Shown here piece by piece: positions 25,838 to 33,351 of a DNA stretch of 43,067 nucleotides. The DNA lies in NCBI GenBank assembly GCA_902762905.1, contig CACWQE010000020.1:1-43067 (forward strand). Direction: 5' to 3'. The DNA comes from an uncultured Lachnospiraceae bacterium (GTDB taxonomy: Bacteria; Bacillota; Clostridia; Lachnospirales; Lachnospiraceae). The stretch's first letter is position 1. Every line of letters begins with the position of its first letter. Below the pieces are notes generated by a model that was given only the letters and a program-made list of their open reading frames with translations, did not search any database and had not been told where the DNA came from. The translations under genes were made by a program, and so were the position numbers.

Positions 25838-26758
25838 TTACATTTTTGTAAGGTCTGTGGAGAGCAATCGATCCTGCTGCAATCTGATCATCACCCGTGT
25901 ACCCTTTTCTAACTCTGATTCAATAGACAGCCGATGTCCTAACTTCGTACAGATTCCTTTGCAAAGATACAATCCTAATCCACTTGCTTTCTGATCCACT
26001 CTTCCGTTATATCCGGTAAAGCCTTTCTCAAAAACTCTTGGCAGGTCTTCCTTTCGAATTCCAATTCCCGTATCTTGTACGATCACGCATAATCCATCCG
26101 AATCTTCTTCCCCATAAATATGAATGCCACCCTGTGTCGTATATTTCAGGGCATTGGACAGGAGCTGCTCTAATACAAAGGAAAACCATTTCTCATCCGT
26201 CAGTACATGATACTCTAAATGATCCAACTGTACCGATAAATGCTTATAGATAAACATAGTCGAATATTTCTTCACCACGTTCTTTACGAGCTGATCTAAG
26301 GGCTGGCTTTCTAACACAAGATCATTTCCCATATTCTCATAACGGGTATAACCAAGTGCCATCTCCACATATCCCTCAATCTTCAGAAGTTCCTGCCGGC
26401 TTGCCGCAATATCCAGATCTTCTTCCTGTAACAATACTGTTAGTGCCGCGATCGGCGTCTTAATCTGGTGCGCCCATAATGCAAAGAAATCTTCATTTTC
26501 CTGATAATGCTGCCACCGTTTTCTTGTATCCTCGTCTTCAGAATATATAGTACCTGTATCCTTGTTATCCTTTCGATACTCTGTATACTGAATCATAAGT
26601 GTAACTGCAGTCAATATCATATAAAACCCCAAAATATATATACTATATTCCACATTAATGCCGTATAGCACGGTGATTCCTATGACGACAAGTATGAATA
26701 ACGGTACACTGTACAGCCATCCTCTATTCTTTTTCCAGAAGTTATGCTTCTCCGACAA
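25838..26758 (-). CDS. BceS-type intramembrane-sensing histidine kinase
   Basis: A 306-residue kinase with two closely spaced membrane helices (about 15-33 and 38-58), almost no external loop, and the H-box FALWAHQIKTPIAAL (H97), a hallmark of BceS-like kinases that sense through their partner transporter. The ATPase has VLEQLLSNALKYT, DTGIGI and SGLGLYLCK. The gene overlaps the regulator gene by 17 bases. Confidence 0.93.
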   Translation of the reverse strand: MSEKHNFWKKNRGWLYSVPLFILVVIGITVLYGINVEYSIYILGFYMILTAVTLMIQYTEYRKDNKDTGTIYSEDEDTRKRWQHYQENEDFFALWAHQIKTPIAALTVLLQEEDLDIAASRQELLKIEGYVEMALGYTRYENMGNDLVLESQPLDQLVKNVVKKYSTMFIYKHLSVQLDHLEYHVLTDEKWFSFVLEQLLSNALKYTTQGGIHIYGEEDSDGLCVIVQDTGIGIRKEDLPRVFEKGFTGYNGRVDQKASGLGLYLCKGICTKLGHRLSIESELEKGTRVMIRLQQDRLLSTDLTKM

Positions 26759-27419
26759 TATATCCCAATCCCCTCTTTGTCACAATAAAATCGGTTAATC
26801 CAGCCGACTCCATCTTCTTGCGTAGACGAACCATATTCACCGTTAACGTATTGTCATCTATGAATTCGTCATCTCCCCACAAGCGTTCCATCATTTCTTC
26901 CCGGCTGACAACCTTTCCCTGTTTCTCTAACAATACCTTAAGCATCAGGAATTCATTCTTGGTAAGTTCCAGCCTCTGATCGCGTATCATCATGGAAGTA
27001 TCATCTAAATTAAGCAACACATCGCCACATTCTAATACATGACGTTCCAACACCTTCCCATAACTTCTCCGAAGAACCGCCTGTAATTTCACTGTCAACA
27101 CCTGTAGATCAAATGGCTTGGATATGAAATCGTCTGCTCCCATATTCATCGCCATCACAATATTCATGTTATCATCCGCAGAAGAGACAAATACAATTGG
27201 CACATTCGATATCTTGCGGATCTCTGCACACCAATAAAACCCATTATAATATGGTAATTTGATGTCCATTAATATGATATCCGGCTCAAATGCCTTCATC
27301 TCTTCTATGATATTTTCAAAATTCATGGTACATTGACATTCCATCTGCCAGCCCTTCAAGTGACTGGCTACTGTCTTGGCAATGACAGGATCGTCTTCCA
27401 CAATATATACTTTGTTCAT
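26742..27419 (-). CDS. BceR-type response regulator
   Basis: A 225-residue OmpR-family protein with D52 (IILMDIKLPYYNGFYW), ADDFISKPF and a winged helix (SREEMMERLWGDDEFIDDNTLTV cut short here as SREEMMERLWGDDEF). It is probably the activator of the adjacent transporter genes. It follows the aminotransferase gene by 16 bases, so it may also be transcribed from further upstream. Confidence 0.93.
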   Translation of the reverse strand: MNKVYIVEDDPVIAKTVASHLKGWQMECQCTMNFENIIEEMKAFEPDIILMDIKLPYYNGFYWCAEIRKISNVPIVFVSSADDNMNIVMAMNMGADDFISKPFDLQVLTVKLQAVLRRSYGKVLERHVLECGDVLLNLDDTSMMIRDQRLELTKNEFLMLKVLLEKQGKVVSREEMMERLWGDDEFIDDNTLTVNMVRLRKKMESAGLTDFIVTKRGLGYIVGEA

Positions 27420-27435
27420 ATCAACCGGATTCCCC

Positions 27436-28608
27436 TTATTTCTGTTCTGCCCGCAAATCCTCTACAAATTCAGCCAGTCTTCCGACTGCTGTCTTCAATT
27501 CCTCTAACGAATATGCATATGAGATTCGAAGGAAGCCTTCGCCACAGTCACCAAATGCATCTCCCGGTACAACTGCTAACTTCTTCGCTTTCAACAATCT
27601 GGTTGCAAATTCCTCTGACGGAATACCAAACTCCCGAATATCCGGGAACAGATAAAATGCCCCCTTCGGTTCAAAGCATGGAAGCCCTATCTCTTTGAAT
27701 GCATTGAGCATATATCGTCTTCTCTGATCATATGCCTCTCTCATATGTACTACATCTTTATCACAGTCACGCATCGCAACGATCGCTGCATACTGGCTGG
27801 TCGTCGGTGCACACATAATTGCAAACTGATGGATCTTAACCATCTGCTCCATGATCATAGCAGGACCCATCGCATATCCTAATCTCCATCCCGTCATCGC
27901 AAACGCTTTGGAAAATCCACCAATTACAATTGTTCTCTCTCTCATGCCCGGCAAAGATGCAATACTAACATGATTCCCACTATACGTAAGTTCTGCATAG
28001 ATCTCATCCGAGATCACATACAGATCATGCTTGATAATCACCTCCGCAATTGCCTCCAGATCTTCTCTTGTCATAATCGCACCGGTCGGATTATTTGGAA
28101 ATGCCATAACCAATATCTTGGTCTTATCCGTAATGGCTGCCTCCAACTCTTCCTTTGTCAACCGGAACTGATTCTCATTCTTCAAGCTGATCGTTACCGG
28201 TACGCCATCTGCTAATTGTACACACGGAAGATAAGATACATAGCAAGGCTCCGGAATAATTACTTCATCTCCCGGATTCAGCATCGCACGCAGTGCCACA
28301 TCAATTCCCTCACTGCCTCCAACCGTCAGCATGATCTCTTTCTTTGGATCATACATCAACTGAAAGCGTCTCTCATTATATTCACAAATAGCTTCCCGAA
28401 GTTCCAACAACCCGGCATTGGAGGTATAGAAAGTTCTTCCTTTCTCTAATGAATAAATTCCCTCTTCCCGAATATTCCATGGGGTATCAAAATCCGGCTC
28501 GCCCACGCCTAACGAGATTGCATCCGGCATCTCACTTACAATATCGAAAAATTTACGGATACCAGATGGTTTCATCTTAATAACCTTGTCTGATAACGGA
28601 TTTCTCAT
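27436..28608 (-). CDS. Class I/II PLP-dependent aminotransferase
   Basis: A 390-residue protein with PLP lysine K234 (IGGFSKAFAMTGWRLGY), NNPTGAI (about 172-178) and SDEIYAEL (about 200-207). It is close to the AspC/PatA-like branch of fold-type I aminotransferases; substrate is uncertain among aspartate, aromatic or branched amino acids. Its ATG overlaps the stop of the Lrp-family gene by 4 bases, so the two are translationally coupled and the regulator may respond to the amino acid involved. Confidence 0.9.
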   Translation of the reverse strand: MRNPLSDKVIKMKPSGIRKFFDIVSEMPDAISLGVGEPDFDTPWNIREEGIYSLEKGRTFYTSNAGLLELREAICEYNERRFQLMYDPKKEIMLTVGGSEGIDVALRAMLNPGDEVIIPEPCYVSYLPCVQLADGVPVTISLKNENQFRLTKEELEAAITDKTKILVMAFPNNPTGAIMTREDLEAIAEVIIKHDLYVISDEIYAELTYSGNHVSIASLPGMRERTIVIGGFSKAFAMTGWRLGYAMGPAMIMEQMVKIHQFAIMCAPTTSQYAAIVAMRDCDKDVVHMREAYDQRRRYMLNAFKEIGLPCFEPKGAFYLFPDIREFGIPSEEFATRLLKAKKLAVVPGDAFGDCGEGFLRISYAYSLEELKTAVGRLAEFVEDLRAEQK

Positions 28609-29096
28609 GCTGTAACCACCAGCCTCTCATCCTTCTTATCCTGCTCTAATTTCGTACCATTTTCCTTATACTTCTTCAACACAAAATGCGTAGATGTACT
28701 AAGCACTCCTTCCATTGGTGCAAGCTTTCTGGCAACGAACTGTGCAACTTCTTTCATCGTCTTTCCTTCAATGAACACAGTCATATCAAATCCACCAGAC
28801 ATCAGATATAATGAAGTAACCTCTTCATAATTGTAGATTCTCTCAGCCACACGCTCAAATCCTTCTCCACGCTGAGGAGCAACCTTCACCTCGATCAAAG
28901 CCGTTACTCTCTCATCATCTGTCTTGTCCCAGTTAATGATCGTATTATATCCGCAAATGATCTGCTCCTGTTCCATATCCTGAATCGTATTGATCACAAC
29001 CGATTCATCCATCCCAAGCACAACTGCAAGATCCTTTGTATCCATCTTTGAATTATTCTCTAATAATTTTAATATTTTTGTTCTTACATTCTTCAT
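28605..29096 (-). CDS. Lrp/AsnC-family transcriptional regulator
   Basis: A 163-residue protein with an N-terminal winged helix (NSKMDTKDLAVVLGMDESVV) and a RAM ligand-binding domain (TALIEVKVAPQRGEGFERVA; YLMSGGFDMTVFIEG). It is coupled to the downstream aminotransferase gene by an ATGA overlap and lies 25 bases after the AIR-synthase-like gene. Probably amino-acid-responsive; targets unknown. Confidence 0.92.
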   Translation of the reverse strand: MKNVRTKILKLLENNSKMDTKDLAVVLGMDESVVINTIQDMEQEQIICGYNTIINWDKTDDERVTALIEVKVAPQRGEGFERVAERIYNYEEVTSLYLMSGGFDMTVFIEGKTMKEVAQFVARKLAPMEGVLSTSTHFVLKKYKENGTKLEQDKKDERLVVTA

Positions 29097-29121
29097 TCTC
29101 TTATATTCCTTCCGTTGTTAT

Positions 29122-30123
29122 CTACACCGGAATCGGTTGCCCGTAGAATACAGCATTTAATGCGTCACCTTTCGGCGGCACCAGAAAGCGTTCTTCCTCT
29201 CCAACCATCACGACCCGGTCTTTCTCTTTCGTTGTTGTCCCGATCACATCTGCCATGATTCCTGCCTGCATAAATGCATCCGTAAGTTCCTGTCCCTTCT
29301 CTGTCACAAGCAGCATACTTCCCTGCCCATTCATCATATACGGATTGATATCAAAAAATTCACTTACTTCTATAATCTCCTGCTTCACCGGCATCTTCTC
29401 TACTGCCAGTCTTGCACCACAATTGCACGCAGATAACAACTGCCACAATGCACCAAATACACCTCCGTTTGATAAATCATGCGCAGCCAGAATGCAATCA
29501 GGGTTCTCCGCGACTGCGGCCTCGATCACAGAAAGCTCCGGCATCAATGAAGTTGCTTCCATGTAAGAAGCAGCCGTTCTGACATAGCTTAGTGGATAAT
29601 GTGTTGCCAGTTCTGCTTCTTTGAGCTTCGCTAAGATTGCTCCGCCATACAGACCAACCCACTTCGTCATAACAATATCCATGCCTTCCTGTACTTTGTC
29701 ATGCTGATTCTTCCAAAGCACCGTACCATATGCTGTGATCGTAACCGTCGGTTGTATTACAGATGGCACCAACTCGGTATGTCCCGCCATAATATCTATC
29801 CGGTATGTCTCCGCCGCTTTGGCAAGCCGATCCATAATGGCTCGTAATGTTGCCTCATCACTATGTTCCGGCATCAAAATGGCAATGGAAATTCCACACG
29901 GCCTACCACCTGCCGCTATTATATTGTTAATCGCATTATCTAATGCATACATCTCGTTCCCTGTATAACAAAAGGCAGTGGTGGCCATGGATGTTACCAT
30001 GTTGCCAAACACTGCCCCATCATGTCCAATTGCCGACCGAAATGCAATATCCTTACTGCGATATCGGATTGGGTTCAATATGGAACGTTTCAATGTATGC
30101 TCTGGTAATTTGCCAGTCCGCAT
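29122..30123 (-). CDS. AIR synthase-like (PurM/HypE superfamily) protein
   Basis: A 333-residue protein related to the PurM/HypE/SelD/ThiL ATP-binding superfamily. Seen are GHDGAVFGN near the N-terminus, ALDNAINNIIAAGGRPCGI, DIMAGHTELVPSV and AAHDLSNGGVFGALW, which are the usual phosphate and domain-dimer motifs. It is not a canonical PurM, HypE or SelD, and no purine or hydrogenase-maturation genes are adjacent. The substrate is unknown. It lies 11 bases after the VanW-family gene and is probably co-transcribed with it. Confidence 0.85.
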   Translation of the reverse strand: MRTGKLPEHTLKRSILNPIRYRSKDIAFRSAIGHDGAVFGNMVTSMATTAFCYTGNEMYALDNAINNIIAAGGRPCGISIAILMPEHSDEATLRAIMDRLAKAAETYRIDIMAGHTELVPSVIQPTVTITAYGTVLWKNQHDKVQEGMDIVMTKWVGLYGGAILAKLKEAELATHYPLSYVRTAASYMEATSLMPELSVIEAAVAENPDCILAAHDLSNGGVFGALWQLLSACNCGARLAVEKMPVKQEIIEVSEFFDINPYMMNGQGSMLLVTEKGQELTDAFMQAGIMADVIGTTTKEKDRVVMVGEEERFLVPPKGDALNAVFYGQPIPV

Positions 30124-30134
30124 ATCATTAACTC

Positions 30135-31676
30135 CTATTCATTCTCTCCTGCCGCTTCACCAACCGGGGTATCTGTCGCCGCTGCTTCCGTCGTTGGTGC
30201 TTCTGTTGCAGGTGCTTCTGTCGTTGTTGTAGAATCATCCGTTGTATCTTCTGAATCATCGGTATCATCATCCGAATCATCTTTATCTTTCTTCTTCACT
30301 TTCTTGGTACCGATCTTAATCTTTGCACGTTGTGCCTGATAGCTGCTCCGGCCACAATCTACAATATACTTCTCGGTCTCTTCTCCATCTACATATACAT
30401 GTTTCCAAAGTTCTACATAATATCCGGTATGTGCAGCACGTACTGTTTCCTGCTTACCTTCTTCTAACTCATCTGTCTTCTCTTCTTCCGGTTCGTCCGG
30501 CTCGATCGTCTTAACATCAATCGACTCAAATTCTATCGTACGGTTTGCATCTCTTGTCTCATGTCCATAGATTGCAAATGAAATCGTTCCGCCACCCGCA
30601 TATCCATCAATGTAGACCGGATATCCTGTATTATTTGTAAACTTGAAATTCATTCCTGCATTTTCTGAAATTGCTGCATCCATACCATGTTTTACATAAC
30701 TGGCAGGGAATGTATGTGGATAACGTTCATTCACATCTAACTCTGCACGAAGTACCGCAAGATAAAGAGTGGTAGACACCTGACAGATACCTCCACCAAG
30801 ACCATCTACTAATTCGATCGAACCATCATCACCCTTTTCATACTGTCCCGCATTTGCATATCCATTATCCTCTGTAAATGGCAGTACGGTATCTAACATA
30901 GAAAACTGTTCACCCGGCATCAATACGGTTCCACTGATCTTACTCGCGCCGGTCGCAAGATTCTGGCACCGTGCAGTATTACCCTGACTGTATGTAGTAG
31001 AGCCTTGTCCCAATACACTGTCAATCTTAGCAAAATCTTCGGATGTATAATCTGGATCTTTCTCATCTGTTACCGCATCAATCTTAATATCTTTCTGCTC
31101 CCATTCTGCTGCAAAAACGTCTTCCACTTTCTTGATCGTCTTATCCACATCAATGGAAGTTCCTACTTCTCCACGGATGATATTGAACTGTCCATCCACT
31201 CTCTCGATGGATGCATTCTTTGCCGTCTGTGTAATATCACTCATATCATTTACCAAAATCTCGGTCAATGCATCTTCATCAAACTTCTTCTCCGGTACTA
31301 AGACAACATTCTCTGCTTCTAACGCCTTGATCTCTTTGTAACGGCTTAAGATATTACCTTGTCTTCCATAATTGAAAGCCTGATCCACCGCATCCTCAAC
31401 CGATACAGATACCCCAAGCTCATCCAATGTAACCGAATGACTTCCTACGCTTGTCGTAAAGGTCAGATTCAGATTATCAATTCCGTCTATATACTTATCA
31501 TACTCTTCCATCGCCTGATCTTTGGTTAGCCCTCCGACATAGACACCATCTAAGTATACACCTGCATAGATCGTTGCATCATCTGAACTCTTCGCTCTGG
31601 CTGTGCAAGCCGCAACTGCAACAGCTCCGGTAATCATCAATATTGCTAATGTACGTAAAACTTTTGTCTTCTTCAT
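30135..31676 (-). CDS. VanW-family cell-envelope protein
   Basis: A 513-residue protein. The ATG at 31676 is preferred because AAGGA abuts the alternative ATG at 31685. An N-terminal signal or anchor (VLRTLAILMITGAVAVAACT) is followed by a putative peptidoglycan-binding-like domain and a VanW domain (ISGTVLMPGEQFSMLD; GLGGGICQVSTTLYLAVL). The C-terminus is a low-complexity Asp/Thr then Ala/Thr/Pro tail from about residue 460. VanW proteins occur widely outside vancomycin clusters and their function is not established. Confidence 0.9.
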   Translation of the reverse strand: MKKTKVLRTLAILMITGAVAVAACTARAKSSDDATIYAGVYLDGVYVGGLTKDQAMEEYDKYIDGIDNLNLTFTTSVGSHSVTLDELGVSVSVEDAVDQAFNYGRQGNILSRYKEIKALEAENVVLVPEKKFDEDALTEILVNDMSDITQTAKNASIERVDGQFNIIRGEVGTSIDVDKTIKKVEDVFAAEWEQKDIKIDAVTDEKDPDYTSEDFAKIDSVLGQGSTTYSQGNTARCQNLATGASKISGTVLMPGEQFSMLDTVLPFTEDNGYANAGQYEKGDDGSIELVDGLGGGICQVSTTLYLAVLRAELDVNERYPHTFPASYVKHGMDAAISENAGMNFKFTNNTGYPVYIDGYAGGGTISFAIYGHETRDANRTIEFESIDVKTIEPDEPEEEKTDELEEGKQETVRAAHTGYYVELWKHVYVDGEETEKYIVDCGRSSYQAQRAKIKIGTKKVKKKDKDDSDDDTDDSEDTTDDSTTTTEAPATEAPTTEAAATDTPVGEAAGENE

Positions 31677-31730
31677 ACTTATCATTCCTTAATCTATATT
31701 CATTCTTATTCTTAAACTTATACAGCACTC

Positions 31731-31758
31731 ATTGTAACACAAACGAACATCTTTTCAA
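31731..31758 (-). promoter_or_regulatory. Candidate promoter of the VanW-to-Bce gene series
   Basis: TTGAAA (31753-31758) and TACAAT (31731-31736) are separated by 16 bases on the minus strand, about 55 bases before the VanW start codon. Confidence 0.6.
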
Positions 31759-31852
31759 CCCTTTCCGAAAATACTGTCAGAATTTACTAAGAATTTGACT
31801 TTGTGGTTTCAATTTTGTATAGTTTAATAAGATTATGTACTTTGTAACATAA

Positions 31853-31902
31853 AAAAAGATGTATGTAAATGGTTTTCAAACTTTTTTCACACACATCTTT
31901 TT
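31853..31902. terminator. Hairpin with U-tracts on both strands
   Basis: AAAAAGATGTATGT (31853-31866) pairs with ACACACATCTTTTT (31889-31902) with one mismatch. On the minus strand it follows the 35-residue peptide gene by 35 bases and runs into TTTTTTT, so it probably ends that transcript before the VanW promoter. Confidence 0.7.
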
Positions 31903-31936
31903 ATCGGATTCTGTTCCTATATTCTTAATAAGAATA

Positions 31937-32044
31937 CTAAAAAATTGCTGTTGTAATGACGCTGACTACCATAACTAATGCCAACAAAATGGCAATGGCA
32001 GACGATATTACACGCTGTTTTTTCTTATTACTGAAGTTAAACAT
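31937..32044 (-). CDS. 35-residue single-span membrane peptide
   Basis: ATG at 32044 follows GAGGTGTTGAT on the minus strand and the frame stops at 31937. The peptide has a short basic head (MFNFSNKKKQR) and one hydrophobic helix (ISSAIAILLALVMVVSVITT). The layout recalls Prli42-type miniproteins of other Firmicutes, but I cannot assign it to that family. It is divergent from the next gene with only 29 bases between start codons and has its own terminator. Confidence 0.7.
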   Translation of the reverse strand: MFNFSNKKKQRVISSAIAILLALVMVVSVITTAIF

Positions 32045-32073
32045 ATCAACACCTCTTTTCTGAAAGGATTATT

Positions 32074-32697
32074 ATGAGAATATTATTATTACCTCTTATT
32101 ATTACAATTCTTGCCCTGGTTTTCAAACACAATGCTGACAAACGGGATCACTCAGACCAACATTCTGTCCGTTCTTATCTTAACCGCGAATCTGCCGCTA
32201 ACAGCGTACGCCGACAGGATATCTCTAACCTGCCTTACATTCAGGCACCGATTGAATCATTTCCCTTTGATATTACCTTAAATGACGCAAAAAAGCAATT
32301 GCAGATTGACAATTATAAGAAAGAAATTCTATCTTACGCTGGAAAACCAATGCTCAATCTCATCGGTGTGACCAATACCGAACTGAAAGAACATTATGGA
32401 CCTGCCAATCTGGATGTACTTTCTATATATGATCAGAACTACAACCAATATATGCGCTATCTGTTCTTATACGCACAGGCAATCTATGAAGAATATCCGG
32501 TCAAATCCGCTGATCTTCTAACTTACTGCATCTCAACCGGCACGGATATTTCCGGAATCTATGAACTACTTGGCCGGTATTACAAAGAAAAAGGGGATCT
32601 TACCGCATTTAACAAGTTGTACGAAGTCATTCCCGACACAAACTCTGTCAGCGGCAAAATGATTCTCAACAAATTAGACCATCTAAAAGAAATCTAA
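32074..32697 (+). CDS. Membrane-anchored or secreted protein of unknown function
   Basis: A 207-residue protein preceded by AAAGGA. The N-terminus MRILLLPLIITILALVF is a signal anchor; no signal-peptidase I or lipobox motif is clear. The C-terminal half (about 120-200) is helical and reads like TPR-type repeats (YLFLYAQAIYEEYPVKSADL; YELLGRYYKEKGDLTAFNKL). I do not recognise a named family. It lies 120 bases upstream of the ECF sigma gene on the same strand and may belong to the same response. Confidence 0.65.
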   Translation: MRILLLPLIITILALVFKHNADKRDHSDQHSVRSYLNRESAANSVRRQDISNLPYIQAPIESFPFDITLNDAKKQLQIDNYKKEILSYAGKPMLNLIGVTNTELKEHYGPANLDVLSIYDQNYNQYMRYLFLYAQAIYEEYPVKSADLLTYCISTGTDISGIYELLGRYYKEKGDLTAFNKLYEVIPDTNSVSGKMILNKLDHLKEI

Positions 32698-32722
32698 ATA
32701 TTTATATTTTTTTACAATTTTC

Positions 32723-32752
32723 TTGCAACACTTTCCATCCATTCTGACACTA
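32723..32752 (+). promoter_or_regulatory. Candidate ECF-type autoregulated promoter
   Basis: TTGCAACACTTTCC has the GCAAC core common to ECF -35 elements and is followed about 14 bases after AAC by TGACACTATA. It lies about 70 bases before the sigma-factor start codon. The -10 sequence is not a textbook one, so this is tentative. Confidence 0.35.
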
Positions 32753-32817
32753 TATATACGAGTGAACTCAAATATCGTCTTTTTCCAATAAGACACAATA
32801 CAGGAGGTGACAATTCA

Positions 32818-33351
32818 TTGAACCAAGAGGAGATGAAAGCTCATGTATTGCTTGCAAAGAATGGGAACACCGATTCTTTCTGCAAGTTATACGAACTCTA
32901 TTATAAGGATATGTATCGATTCGCCTACTATATATTAGGCAATCAACAGGATGCCGAAGATGTGATCAGCGAAACGGTCTTAGATGCATTTACCGGAATT
33001 GCGAAGCTAAAACATCCTGACAAATTCAAGGCTTGGATCTTCCAGATCCTTACAACCAAATGCAAACGACAAATGGCTGTATATGCTGCCAACCGGGAAC
33101 ATCTTCACGCCGACACAACAGATAACGACTTGATCACGGAAGACCATCCCTATGCAGACACGTTAGATGTCCGTAGTGCATATACCGTCTTGAATGACAC
33201 AGAGAAAACGATTATCTCGCTGATCGTATTCGGTGGCTATAACAGTCGTGAGACCGCCAGAATACTTAACAGTACCGATGGAACCATCCGTTCCACAAAA
33301 AGCCGCGCCCTTACCAAAATGGCGCAATATTTAAAGGAGGATTTTGCATGA
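32818..33351 (+). CDS. ECF-type RNA polymerase sigma factor
   Basis: A 177-residue sigma-70 family protein reading from TTG at 32818, chosen because GGAGGTGA lies 7 bases upstream. Region 2 is FCKLYELYYKDMYRFAYYIL with NQQDAEDVISETVLDAF, and region 4 is LNDTEKTIISLIVFGGYNSR with ARILNSTDGTIRSTKSRAL. Regions 1 and 3 are absent, as in ECF factors. Its stop codon overlaps the ATG of the next gene by four bases, typical of sigma/anti-sigma pairs. Confidence 0.92.
   Translation: MNQEEMKAHVLLAKNGNTDSFCKLYELYYKDMYRFAYYILGNQQDAEDVISETVLDAFTGIAKLKHPDKFKAWIFQILTTKCKRQMAVYAANREHLHADTTDNDLITEDHPYADTLDVRSAYTVLNDTEKTIISLIVFGGYNSRETARILNSTDGTIRSTKSRALTKMAQYLKEDFA

Noticed and set aside
20508..31676. Vancomycin resistance cluster, because VanR/VanS-like and VanW-family genes are present
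   Set aside because: No vanH, D-Ala-D-Lac/Ser ligase, vanX or vanY is in the window, and VanW proteins are common outside such clusters.
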